Below are positions 1 to 11,255 of a DNA stretch of 64,000 bases, piece by piece. The stretch comes from Loripinus fragilis. Lineage: Eukaryota; Mollusca; Bivalvia; Lucinida; Lucinidae. Numbering within the stretch: position 1 is the stretch's first letter; the number at the start of each line of letters is the position of its first letter. The translations under genes were made by a program, and so were the position numbers. The stretch covers positions 25,274,164 through 25,338,163 of the forward strand of contig OZ026524.1 in the NCBI GenBank assembly GCA_964019695.1, in the 5' to 3' direction. Below the pieces are notes generated by a model that had not been told where the DNA came from, made no database searches, and saw only the letters and a program-made list of their open reading frames with translations.

Positions 1-797
1 TATATATCTTATCCAATTGGTCTTACTTATCATTCTTATCTAAATTGTGGAAAATCTCTTACTTAATATCATTGGTCTTACTTATCTTACCTATCTAGCT
101 CGATTTCCCTATCTAGCTCGTTTCGTTGGGCATAATTATCTTACTTATCTCACTTGATATGCTTATATTTCTTACAACTTTGGTCTTACATAACTTACTC
201 ATTTCACTGTTCAGACTTCCTTTCTCATCTCATATTCATACTTATCTTACTCATATCATTGGTCTTACTTAACTAACTTATCTCACTTGATTTGCCAATA
301 TTTCTTATCCCATTGGTCTTACTTAATTTACTTATCTCACTGGCCTGAAGTCTCTTACTTAATATCATTGGTCTTACGTATCTTACTTGTCTAACTCGAC
401 TTACTTATCTAACTCCTTTCATTGTTTTTACTTATCTTACTGATCTCACTTGATTTGCTCATATTTCCTATCACATTGGTCTTAACATACTTATATCGCT
501 GGTCAGACTTCTCTTTGTATCCTATAATCGTACTTATCTTACTTATCTAACTTATAGCATTGGTCTAACTTATCATACTTATCCCTTTTGTCTTACTTAA
601 CTTACTTATTTTTCTTCTATCACTGGTCGGAAGTCTCTTGCTTAATACCATAAGTCTTAGATATCTTGCTTATCTCACTTGACTTACTTATCTTACTTAC
701 TTCGTTGGTCTTACTTAACTTAATTATCTCACTCAACTCAATTATCTTACTTATTGAATTGGTGTTACTTATCTTAATTATCTCACTTAATTTACTT
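1..797 (+). repeat. 54-bp pyrimidine-rich satellite, segment 1
   Basis: Degenerate tandem array. Monomers run from one TTGGTCTTACTTA to the next at about 54 bp and are themselves built of six CTTACTTAT-like 9-mers. Variable tails (GATTTGCTTATATTTC, GACTTACTTATCTTAC) alternate. The plus strand is poor in G, so short leucine/isoleucine/serine/tyrosine-rich frames stay open on both strands; they are not taken as genes. The array runs off the left edge of the window and is cut at 797 by a TA-flanked element. Confidence 0.9.
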
Positions 798-980
798 ATA
801 TACTCAAACAAAAAAGATACGTCCGATTTTCATGGTAATGTATTAGTCCGGTAGAAAACGAAAATGACCTGGAACTTGATTTTAAAGTTTTTTTCTTTGT
901 TGATTCTTGTTGTTGAGGCATTGTAATTGATGAATCCAACTGATGCCACTCTGGCATCATTGAGCGTTTTGAAATATTCA

Positions 981-1640
981 AGATGGCGTCCAAGATGGCC
1001 GTCAATTAGGCTCCTAGACCTATATGACCAACATACTCGATCAAAAGCATTTTAATTTTGACCTTTTATGGATGTTTCAGAGGCTAAATGTTACAACGAA
1101 TTAAAACGGAACATTGTTTTGATTCAGAAGGTTGAAATATTAAAGATGGCGTCCAAGATGGCCGTCAGTTAGCATTCTAGGACCTACATGTATATGACCA
1201 ACATACTCGATGAAACACTTTAGTTTTGACAGTTTATGGATGTTTAGAGGCTAAATGATACGAATGATCAAATAAGAACATGGTTTTGATTCAGAACGTT
1301 GAAATTTAAAGATGGCGTCCAAGATGGCCGTCAGTTAGGTTCCTAAGACCTAACTCACTAAAAAAAACTCGATATAAAGCATTTTAGTTTTGACTTTTTA
1401 TCGATGTTTAGAGGCCTAATAATACAAACGATAAAAATGAAGCATTCATAGGTTTGGTTCACAAGGTTGAAATAGTAAAGATGGTGTCCAAGATGGCCGC
1501 CATTTAAAGCAAAACTCAACCTGAAATCAAATTCGCAGTTAGTAACTACTTCCGATAGTTTTCGGTTGTATTTGGAGAAGTTGACTGGCATGTTATTGCT
1601 GTTTTTCAGCGTTGTAAAATATTTAAGATGACGTTCAAGA
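981..1640 (+). repeat. ~165-bp tandem repeat starting AGATGGCGTCCAAGATGGCC
   Basis: The motif begins at 981, 1144, 1310, 1479 and, in degenerate form, 1626, giving periods of 163, 166, 169 and 147 bp. Copies share a following GACCAACATACTCGAT block, a TTTTGAC/TTTATGGATGTTT block and a GGTTGAAAT end. Divergence increases to the right. Confidence 0.85.
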
Positions 1641-2084
1641 TGGCAGCAATAGCAGGGTGGGGAATCACATGGTTTTTGCTATGATACACTCTTATTTTTC
1701 GCAATGGTAATGTTTTAGTCTTTGTTCTGAGAATCGTATCCATCAATCTATGCACAATACATTTTCCATACCACTTTTGGTCAGATCTGATAATACCATA
1801 ATATCATATTATTCTCATTAATAAAGATTCCTACTTTGGGAAAACATTCCTTCAAAAATGAAGTGATAAATGGCTGGGTATACTGAACAGACGATATCAC
1901 TTAACACTTTGTGACAGTGTTTGATCAAAGTACAAACCTTTTTTGAATCAATGTGCAGAAAAAAGTCGGCTGGACAGATGGCTCAAAATTACCAAAACAA
2001 AAACACTTACGGAGTGTAGTGTAACAACACAAAAAAAACAATCCCTGAGTAAGGTATCTGCATGCTGCGGACGTTCGTTACCAT

Positions 2085-4060
2085 CTTGACTGCTGGTTGG
2101 TACCGGCCTGCTTGCCCGGTGCAATTGTAACAACCATTACTACATGTACTTATCACAGATGGTTGGATATTGCTATAACAAATATGTATGCTGGTCCGGT
2201 GCAAGTGTATCAGAGATGCATGCTTGTAGGCACAAGTTTACAGAATGATATGACTGTTGGTTAGATGCAATTGTTAAAGACATGGGAAATGGCAGGGTGC
2301 AATTGTTACCGACATGGCTGATGGTTGGGTGCAAATGTAATATACATGAATGTTGATAATATGAAACTGTAACAGACATCCATGCTGATATTATGCGCCT
2401 AATAAAGACATGGCTGCTAGTCATGTGCAACTGTAAAATACACCCATGATGGTCTGGTGCAATTGTACTTACCAGCCTGTTAGTTGGGTACGAGCATAGG
2501 GACATATCTGTGCATCTGAGGCAAGTGTAAAATATACCTGTTGGTTCAGCCAAAAAACTACAGATGTGTTTGTTAGTCAGTTGCAACTGATTCAAAAATA
2601 TCTGCTAGTAGATGCAACTCTAACAGACATGGATGTTGGTCGAGTTTAACTGTAACAGACATGCCAGGTGGCCGGGTGCAACTGCAACAAACATGCCTGT
2701 TGGTTCAAAGCAACGTTTACAACATGGGTACTGCAACATGCCTGCTAGTCTCGTGAAGCTGTTGCAGACATAACTATTGGTTTCAGACATATGTGCTGGT
2801 CCAGTGTCATATAATCAAACATGCACAATGGTATATATGTCTGCTGACCTTGTGGCAATGATGCCTGAGCTGCTGGTCGGGGGAAAGTAGAACAGACATG
2901 CACACTGGCCGAATGTAACTTGAGGAGACATGCTCGCTGATCCAGTGCAACAGCACCTAGCATTCCTGTTAGTTGGCTGCAATTGTAACATACATTATTA
3001 CTGGTGAGATGTAACTAACACGCATGACTGCTGGCCAAGAGTCTAGATAAATGGCATGTGTGCTGGTTTAGTACCACATTATTAAACATGCCTAATGTTA
3101 AGGATGTCGGATATGATAAGCTTGTGGCATTACGTGGCCGCTGTTCAGTGATACTTCAACAGATATGCCTGCAGACTAGGTAGTATTCAATAAAACATGT
3201 CTCCTGGTTCATTGGAAATTAAAGAGAAAAGCTACTTGACCGATAACCCTCCATCAGACATGCCTACTAACAATGTGGAACTTTATAAGCCAAGACTGTC
3301 ATGTCAATACAACATACATGCCCTATAGAGAGTTGCTATATCGCTGCAGCTGCAACATATATACATGCTGGCCTAGTGTTACTGTTCAAACATGTCTACT
3401 GGTTGAGTGCTGCTGCAAGATGGATGCTTGCTGGACTTAAGCCACTCAATCAGCATGCCTACTGACCTTTTGTCACTCAAAATCGCATGTCTGCTGGTGA
3501 TGTGCTTCTCTATCTGCTGTACCTGCTGGTATGGTGTCTCACTATCAGCCGTGCCTGCTGGTATGGTGTACGGTCTCGCTATCAGCGGTGCCTGCTGGTG
3601 TGGTGCTTCATTATAGGTCATGCCTTTTGGTTTGGTACCTCACTATCAGCCATGCCTGTTGATGTTGTCACTATAGGCCATGCCTTCTGTGATGGTGCCT
3701 CACTGTAGGTCATGTCTTCTGGTGTGGTACCTCACTATAGGCCATGACTGTTGGCGTGGTACCTCACTAAAGCCATGCCTGCGGGTCCATTTTGCACTTC
3801 AACTGACATTTTGACTAGTTGAGTGCAGAGGGAAGAGGGGTGGCTACAAGTCTGGTACTACTCTTACAGACATGCCATTACGTCATACATGTCTGCTGAT
3901 CTGGTGCCACTCTCAAATATGCCTGCTTGTACAGTGCAACTCTGTCAGACATGCATGCTGGGTTTATTTATCCAGAGTCATGCGTTTGTAAAGTGCTTCT
4001 CCATCAGGCAAGATATCTGTAATGTTACAAATTCAGCAGACATGCCTAAAGGTAAGTTGC
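2085..4060 (+). repeat. Degenerate ~35-bp minisatellite (ACATGCCTGCTGGT type)
   Basis: The core ACATGCCTGCTGGT followed by GTGCAACTGTAACAG recurs dozens of times with spacing of roughly 30-40 bp. Between 3480 and 3780 a sub-variant with CCTCACTATAGGCCATGCC predominates. Open frames over this region (for example 3407-3616 and 2173-2595) repeat the same short peptide and are considered non-coding. Confidence 0.8.
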
Positions 4061-5624
4061 AGCTCCCACTATTTGTAAAACTTATCAGCTACCAGCCTGG
4101 ACGCCATCTTGAATATATCAAATTCTAAGGGATGCATCAGGTGATGATGTCTGCAACTCAAGAATCAGTAAAATCAGCATTTTGCGTGCAATTCCCTGGA
4201 GTTTGCCAGTCCCTGGGAAAATTTTCTTCTATTTTTATAATAAACTGCCATCTTGGCGGCCATTTTGTCTGCATTCTTATTTTATTTTTATATTTTTGTT
4301 AGTATCTAAGTATTTTCAACTAGATTCCAACTTCTTAGCTATTAATTTAAGGGAAAAAATGGGTTTGAAACATTTTTCCATATCACACAATTTTTTCACT
4401 ACTAATTGGCCTCCATCTTGGACGCCATCTTGGATATATCGAAATGCTCAATGATGCCAGAGTGGCATCACTCGGATTTTTAAAGGACAATATATGCACT
4501 ACCAGAATCAACAAAGAAAAAAAGTTTAAAATCAAGTTCTGGGTCCTCCTAAAATTCGCCCAAATTCTGCTGGACTATATCTTTTGATCCAATTAAGATG
4601 TCTCAGCAAAAAATATACCAAAATGTTTATCAAACGTCCGATACACAAAATTTAATAATTATTTGATTTTATCTTCTTATCTGGAAGAGTTATTGAGCCT
4701 TAAGTGAAAACAGCTCATTCCACTATTATCAGCAAGTTGATTATCAAAACGTGACACATTTTAGGTTAAATGGCAACCAGGAACGTCCAACGATGAAAAA
4801 ACATCTAAAAATTCTAAATGTGCTTAATAAACGAGCGACATTGCAATTCAAAATCGTTAATTTACGAAGTTAACTGAAATTACCTCCCTTTGCATTAAAC
4901 AAATAACAATTTAAGAACCTCAGATTTTTCCTTAAATGAACATTATTTTGACATCGTTTTTGCTTTAATTTATTGTGCTTGTGTATGACAAAGATTACAC
5001 AAAGATAAAAATAAAAAACATGGCTGATGCCGGCCATCACATGTTCACTAAATCTGTGTTGTATACCCCACCCCTTACTGAAAAAAAACGCACGTGAGTT
5101 TCCAGTATCAATTGTTTTAATGCTGATTAGTCTTAATCAATGTTTAAAGCATGTGATGACGAAAAATAAATTCAAATTGGACCGACTCTGTTGAATATCA
5201 AAATGCTGGACCAAAAATGAATTTTCTGAGTGTCTTCACCCACGCTCTTGTCCGATGTTTTGTGACGTCAGTCTGTTACAGATTAATGGTTGTGGTCGTA
5301 AAAGCAATGCATACAGCTTACATGCATAACATCTTACTAGAGAGTTTGCCCAGTGATGTTTTAATGTGCTTGAACTGTTCAGAATTATGATGGACAAACA
5401 AGGTATTGGTGTTGTGACTTTTGATTTTAAGGGTTCTCGTATTCTCTGAGTTGTCAGCGGCTCTACTGGTTATCAAATGAATTTCGTTTAGGTGCATAAC
5501 GTTTCTAAATGATATCAATTTGTAATGTAAAAAAATGAATGATATACGTTCATACATTAAGAACTGGCAGACATTAACGTCAAGCGGACATAACTTTATT
5601 GTTTCAGTATATTTCTTTCCCCAT

Positions 5625-6719
5625 GGGGTTTACTCATTTTTCTTATCTAACTCTACTAGCTTAAGTTACTTATTTCATTGGTGTGACTTATATAACGTTT
5701 TTCACTTGATTTGCTTATATTTCTTATCCCATTGGTCTTCCTTATCTTATTTATCTCACTGGTCAGAAGTCTCTTACTAAATATCGATGGTCTAACTTAT
5801 TTTACGTATATCATTGGTCTTACTTATCTTACTTACCTCACTTGAATTGCTTATATTTCTTATTCCATTGATCTAATTAACTTACTTATCTTCACTTTCT
5901 TATCTTAATAATCTTACTTATCTTACTTAATTCATTGGTCTTACTTATCTTTCTTATCTCACTTGATTTTATATATTTCTGATCCCATTGGTCTTACATA
6001 ACTTCTTATTTCACTTGTCGGATGACTCTTTTTTTAAATAACCTAGTACTTACTTATCTTTCTTATCTCACATGACTTGCTGATCTTTCTTACTTCGTTG
6101 GTCTTACTTAACTTACTATCTCACTCGACTACTTATCTTACTTCTTTCATTTTCCTGCTTATCTAACTTATCTCGCTTGATTTGCTAATATTTCTTATCC
6201 CAATGGTCTTACCTAGCTTACTTATCTCACTGGTCAGACTTCTCATCTCATTTATCTTAACTATCTTACTTATTTCATTGGTCTTACTTATCCTACTTAT
6301 TTCATTGGTCTTACTTATCTAACTTATATCACTTGACTTGTTTGTATTTCTTATCCCATTGGTCTAACTTGACTTCCTCATCTCACTGGTCGGAAGTCTC
6401 TTACTTAATATCACTGATCTTACTTATCTTATTTATCTCACTTGACTTACTTACCGTACAGACTTCGTTGGTCTTACTTATCTTACTTATCTCATTTGAT
6501 TTGAATATATTTCTTAACCTATTGGTATTACTTACCTTACTTATCTCACTGGTCAGACTTCCCTGTCACATATCATTAATCTTACTTATCTTACTTATAT
6601 CATTGGTCTTGCATAACTTTCTTATCTCACTGGTCGGAAGTGTCTTAATTAATTCCATTGGTCTTACTTATCTTACTTATCTCACTCGACTTATATACCT
6701 TACTTCTTTCATTGGTCTT
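5625..6719 (+). repeat. 54-bp satellite, segment 2
   Basis: Same satellite as at 1-797, resuming after the TA-flanked element. It contains the higher-order marker GGAAGTCTCTTACTTAATA near 5765, 6385 and 6637. It ends where a 300-bp variant block starts with GGTTGGA. Confidence 0.9.
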
Positions 6720-7033
6720 AGGTTGGAAAGTTGATGCTAAATTATATATCCTATTTGGTAGAATTGATATCGCCAATCTTACTCGTAGCCTGTTTTCTCT
6801 TATTTTGAACCTCTCATTGCTTGAAGGCAGAACCCTGGTCCCATGGACCATGAAAACAATATTTCAAAGCTTTATCTTCCTTGTGATCTTACTCTTTTCA
6901 TACAATCTTCTGATCGCTCGATGTGAAAACTTTTGTCCTATTGGTTATGAAAATAATTATTTACAGCTTTATCTTGCTAACAGCATTACACCTTTTCATT
7001 TAACATATTAATTCCAAAAAGTGAAAACTCTGT
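6720..7033 (+). repeat. ~300-bp satellite-associated block, copy 1
   Basis: This block (GGTAGAATTGATATC, then CCCTGGTCCCAT, then ATCGCTCGATGTGAAAAC) occurs again at 21051-21352 in the same position relative to the satellite, being preceded in both by TTCATTGGTCTTAG. A decayed third piece lies at 7900-8010. In copy 1 the block is followed by a GATATC-rich element; in copy 2 satellite resumes directly. A 117-codon open frame (6658-7011) spans the block but is not preserved in copy 2, so it is not called as a gene. Confidence 0.8.
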
Positions 7034-7038
7034 TTACA

Positions 7039-7909
7039 TGGTATAGGATGCTGTGTAACCATATATTCATTATTATATAAATAAATCATATTTGGATATC
7101 AATACTACATTTACGCATATCAATAATTCATTTATTAGTTTATTGATATACATTTTCATAATTATTGATGTACATTTTCAAAACTATTGATATCTATAAT
7201 TCATGCTGAATCCAGGATATCCACATATCATATTTGATATCCATTACTCGAATTAAGGATATTCATTATCATCTTAATTATTTGTATCCAAAAAACAAAT
7301 TATGGATATAATAACTAGGTTTAAAGTAATGCATATCCGTAACTCATTTTTGTAAATCAATAAATCAGTTTATGGATATCCAATATTCAAAGGTTTTTGA
7401 ATATCTAGAAATGAATTATTGATAAAAAAAATATTGATTTATTGATATCCATAGACTAATAAGCAATTTTCGGATATCAATATTTCAATTTTGGATACTA
7501 ATGATTCATTTAAATATGTCAAATACAACTATTGATATCCATATGAATTCAAAATGATATATAGAAATCAAAATGATTTATTGATATCCAGAAATGAATA
7601 TCAAATAATCGTGAGAGTTGAGGATATCCATTATTTATTTTTGATATCCATAAATCGACTTGTGAATATCCATTATTCATCTAAATTATTGATATCCAAA
7701 AATGTATTATGGATATAAAAATAGGTTTGTATTTATGGGTGTCCATAATTCAGCTTTGGATATCAAAAATGATTGATGAATATTCAATTTTCAACTGATT
7801 TTGGATATCCAAAAATGAATTATTAATATCCAGTAATGAAAAATGGCTTTAAAAAGATTTATTGATATCCATAAATAAAGAATTATTAATAAAACGGCAC
7901 CTTATACCA
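7039..7909. mobile_element. Putative TIR element packed with GATATC palindromes
   Basis: About 870 bp, AT-rich. The ends are inverted: TGGTATAGGATGC on the left, GGCACCTTATACCA on the right. Between about 7085 and 7875 the motif TTGATATCCATAATTCAT and variants (TGGATATCCA, TTGATATCCA) recur in both orientations roughly every 25-40 bp. The element interrupts the 300-bp block that is uninterrupted at 21051-21352. Class is unresolved and no open frame is credible. Confidence 0.6.
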
Positions 7910-8715
7910 TAGAGCATGAAACAATAATTTTTAAAGTTTTATCTAAATTACAGATTTACTCCTTTTAAGTCCACCTACTTATTTTTTTTATCTTATTTGG
8001 TAAAAATTGAGACTGCTGATAATACTTATCTTACTTACTGGCTTACTCCTTTTAATCTAACAAGCTGATAAGTCTTATTGGTCTTACTTTCCTTACTTAA
8101 CTTACTTATCTCAATGGACTTATTTATCTTTAGTATTTCATTGGTCTTACTTTACTGACTTATCTCACTGGTGGGACTTCATTTTCTTATCTGATTGTTC
8201 TTACTTATTTCATTGGTCCAACTTATCTTACTTTTCTTACTAGATTTGCTTATAATTATTATTCCATTTGTCTTACTTAACTTACTTATCTTACTGGTCG
8301 GAAGTCTCTTACTTACACCATTTGTCTTACCTAGCGGTCTTATCTCACTTAATTATTTCATTGGTCTAACTTACTTATCTCATTGGTCGTACTTCTCTTT
8401 CTTATCTCATTGGTCTTACTTATCTTACTTATTTCATTGGTCTACTTTATCTCATTTATCTCAATTGATTAGCTTCTATGTTTTATCTCGTTTGTCTTAC
8501 TTATCTTACTTATATAATTTTTCTTACTTATCTTACTTATATCACTTGATATGCTTGTATTTTTATCCCATGTGTCTAACTTAAATTACTTTTGGTCTTA
8601 CTTATCTTAATTATCTCACTTGATTTGCTTATATTTCATATCCCAATGGTCTTACTTAACTTATTTATTTCACTTGATACACTATCTTTCTTATCTCATT
8701 GGTCTTACATATTAG
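7910..8715 (+). repeat. Decayed 300-bp block then 54-bp satellite, segment 3
   Basis: Positions 7910-8010 resemble part of the 300-bp block (CATGAAAC, AAAGTTTTATCT, TATCTTATTTGGTA). From about 8015 normal 54-bp satellite monomers continue to 8715. The hydrophobic frame 8195-8584 is a satellite artefact. Confidence 0.8.
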
Positions 8716-8717
8716 TG

Positions 8718-9435
8718 ATTTTTCTGGAACCACTGAACACAAATGATCGATTCTTTTTCTCATATACCACGACCGTACGGTACAGTACTGTGTAATACCT
8801 GTTGGTGACGTCACTGAGGTCGATGTAAACACTCAATGACGCGCGCTTTACAAATCAACTTGAAACAGCGAATAAACAGCGCATTAAACAATGAACAAAT
8901 GGTAATTTCATCAAAATGGGTTTACAAGAACTAGCTTATCAGCCACAGTAACACGTGTAAGAAATTTTGTTGAGGAAAATGTGTTTATTTTTTTTTTAAA
9001 TCGTCAAGACAAGGCTCCCCATCCCAGTGCATCCCAACACGTAAAATATGTCGATCGCAATGCACTCAGCATGTTCAAAGCATTGAGTAAATGTTTTTAA
9101 GTTAACAATGCGCAGTTTTACTTTATACCACGTTGATGGTCGACTTAAATTGCTGAAATTTCAACATTGAATTTTTTCCTGACTGTCAACTATTCCACTT
9201 TCGCTTTCGAAAGAATACAGTCATGCGCCAAAAATGTTATCCAACATTAGCAACGGGCCGCGTGTGGCTTATCTCATATTAGTTACGCATATCTCACATG
9301 GGAAGAGATTTGGGACAAATAGAAGCCATCATTGGTGTTCAGTGGGGACAGAAAAATTCCAACCCGAGGGCCAACCGTTCCAGTGGGAAACGAGGCTTGC
9401 CGAGGTTTCCACTGAACGGTGGACCCGGGGGTTGG
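8718..9435. mobile_element. TIR element, tandem unit 1 plus hairpin linker
   Basis: The left end TTTTTCTGGAACCACTGAAC is mirrored at 9327-9362. The body includes GACCGTACGGTACAGTACTG, itself part-palindromic, and GGTGACGTCAC. A ~76-bp imperfect palindrome (9358-9435, CCAACCCGAGGGCC against GGACCCGGGGGTTGG) separates it from unit 2. The same left-end sequence recurs at 9441, so the repeat period is about 719 bp. No transposase is visible; family unknown. Confidence 0.7.
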
Positions 9436-9871
9436 GATTTTTCTGGAACCACTGAACACCAATGATGGATTCTTTTTCTCATATACCACGACCGTACGGT
9501 ACAGTACTGTGTAATATTTGTTGGTGACGTCACTGAGATCGATGTTTACAGTCAATGACGCGCGCTGTATAAATCAACTTGAAACAGCGAATAAACAGCG
9601 CATTTAACAATGAACAAATGGTTATTTCATCAAAATGGATTTACAAGAACTAGCTTATCAGCCACAGTAACTTGTTGAGGAAAATATGTGTGTGTGTGGT
9701 GTGTTTTTACATCGTCAAGGCTCTCGGTCCCGGTGGATTCAGTCACTCAATGGCCAAAACAACAGGTTAAAATATGTCAATCGCAATACACTCAGCATGT
9801 TCAAAGCATTGAAAATAGGTTTTAAGTAAAAATGCGCAGTTTTACTTTTAAACCAAGTTGAAGGCCGACTT

Positions 9872-10429
9872 AATGGTATTGTTTCTACCAAAATTTATGA
9901 TAAACGTGACGACTTTAATTTTGAAATTGTCAATTTCCCATTTTTAGATGGTGATGTTCCTCGTTCTACATCCTATGAAGTCTATATCTCTCAACTCATT
10001 CGTTTTTCTAGAGCATCTAGCTATGTTACTGACTTCAACAATCGCAATAAATTGCTAACTCAGAAACTTCTTAAACAGGGCTATCGGTATCATAAACTTC
10101 GCAAAACATTTTCAAAATTTTATAGACGATACTTTGATTTGATTTCTAAATTCCAAGTTGGACTTAAATCTCTCTTGCGCCAAGGACTTTCGGAACCTGA
10201 TTTCTATGGTGACTCGGTGTATAAGTTGAAGAAGATTGTTGGCTCTAATAATTTTTCAGCGCAGTTCATTAAAATAATTTCCCATTATAAAAAGATTGGC
10301 TATAACATTAATGTATTGCAACAGACTGCATGCTTGGTAGTCAACCCAATCACAGTTGGCAACTTTGCTTTCCTCTTTAATTGCACGCCGGTGGGTCGGA
10401 CTTCAGACTCTATGATGGTTCCGACTTAA
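9872..10429 (+). pseudogene. C-terminal fragment of a reverse-transcriptase polyprotein
   Basis: An uninterrupted frame of 185 codons runs from the insertion junction to TAA at 10427-10429. It has no start of its own and continues upstream of the first internal Met (10052). Visible features are KIYDKRDDF, then FPFLDGDVPRSTSYEVYISQ, then KLLKQGYRYHKLRKTFSKFY and, near the end, LFNCTPVGRTSDSM. This arrangement is remembered as the segment downstream of the polymerase domain in invertebrate retroelement proteins. The catalytic YxDD region is not included, so it cannot be active. Whether the source is LINE-like or another retroelement class is not decided here. Confidence 0.6.
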
Positions 10430-10956
10430 AGACTTATCTATTGATGAGATGGTAGGGGCCTAATGCTTTGGCTGTTTGTCGGGCCCACCGGGGTTTACCT
10501 GTTGGATTTCTTTTGCTCCGGTATTCAGTTTAATTTACTGTTGAGTCCTTATCCTTGCTTTATCTCCTTGTTATATCTTGATTTATAAGTTTTAGGAGAT
10601 GATGCATTGATAAGTTAGGGGTCTTTCATGCAAACCAAATATCTTTGTGTCTTGATCCACATCTGAATTAAGGGTGAGGTTGGCGCCGTTAAACCAGTTT
10701 AAGCCCTCCAGTGAAGTATTTTACTGACCGTTCCAAGACGGTACTTCTTTTGTGGATCTTTTATGTTTTTGTTCTGTCTTGTGTTTGCTATGTTTAGTGC
10801 GCGTCTGTTTATATGTGCTTCGTGGTCACCTGCTGGGAAAGGGCTGACCTCTTGGCTCTCGTTTGTGGTGTCTTCTGTGAGTTTGTCACTTTCCCATTGG
10901 TATCCTGGGTCAGGTGTGGTACTTGATTGTATCGATTCCTGATCTTTGCAACCTTA
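9872..10956 (+). mobile_element. 5'-truncated retroelement, subfamily A (longest copy)
   Basis: The insertion separates two halves of the TIR element that are contiguous in unit 1. It holds the C-terminal part of a retroelement polyprotein (9872-10429) followed by ~525 bp of 3' untranslated sequence ending at GATTCCTGATCTTTGCAACC. No poly(A) or A-rich tail is seen. Reverse-orientation pieces of the same 3' end occur at 55530-55685 and 58583-58700. A possible short TTAA duplication flanks it. Truncation at the 5' end is typical of target-primed retrotransposition. Confidence 0.7.
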
Positions 10957-11255
10957 CTTACTTTAAATCGCTGAAAAATCATTGATTTTTTTCATGACTG
11001 ACAACAATTCGACTTTCGTTTTCGAAGCAATACAGTCATGCGCCAAAAATGTTATTCACCTCAGTGACGTCATCAACATATATAATACTGTACTGTACCG
11101 TACGGATTGGTATATGAGGAAAAGAATCAATGATTGGTGTTCAGTGGTTCCAGAAAAATCTCAATCCTCGGGTCCACTGTTCAGTGAGAAACTTTGCAAG
11201 CCTCGTTTCCCACTGGAACGTTGTGCCCTCGGGTTGGGATTTTTCTGTCTCCACT

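Larger units (their letters stand above)
848..4573. mobile_element. Inner element with ~150-bp inverted ends and internal minisatellites
   Basis: Sequence at about 868-1000 is the inverted counterpart of about 4393-4545. Both contain GAACTTGATTTTAAA, the self-complementary GATGCCACTCTGGCATC and AAGATGGCGTCCAAGATGG. The ends read CCGGTAGAA on the left and TTCTGCTGG on the right. The block is absent from the related element at 45711-46756, which supports it being one insertion. Inside are a 165-bp tandem repeat and a 35-bp minisatellite. No coding region is recognised, and the 1650-2085 and 4060-4390 stretches hold nothing else identifiable. Confidence 0.6.
801..5609. mobile_element. TA-flanked TIR element carrying a nested insertion
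   Basis: The left end reads TACTCAAACAAAAAAG and the right end is its near complement, TGTTTCAGTA, with TA on each side (799-800 and 5610-5611) and the 54-bp satellite on both flanks. The outermost 50 bp and the segment 4574-5609 match the shorter element at 45711-46756, so that copy shows the state without the 3.7-kb inner insertion (848-4573). TA duplication and terminal repeats suggest a Tc1/mariner-type non-autonomous element. No transposase frame is visible. The family assignment is inference. Confidence 0.75.
9436..11255. mobile_element. TIR element, tandem unit 2, split by a retroposon
   Basis: The left end at 9436-9520 and the right end at about 11085-11165 are inverted repeats of ~80 bp (CTGGAACCACTGAACACCAA; AGAATCAATGATTGGTGTTC). 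Body sequence matching unit 1 stops at about 9872 and resumes at about 10957 (AAATCGCTGAAA), because a retroelement piece was inserted there. After the right end comes the same hairpin linker and the start of a third unit (ATTTTTCTGTCTCCACTG, to 11255), after which the 54-bp satellite resumes. Confidence 0.7.
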
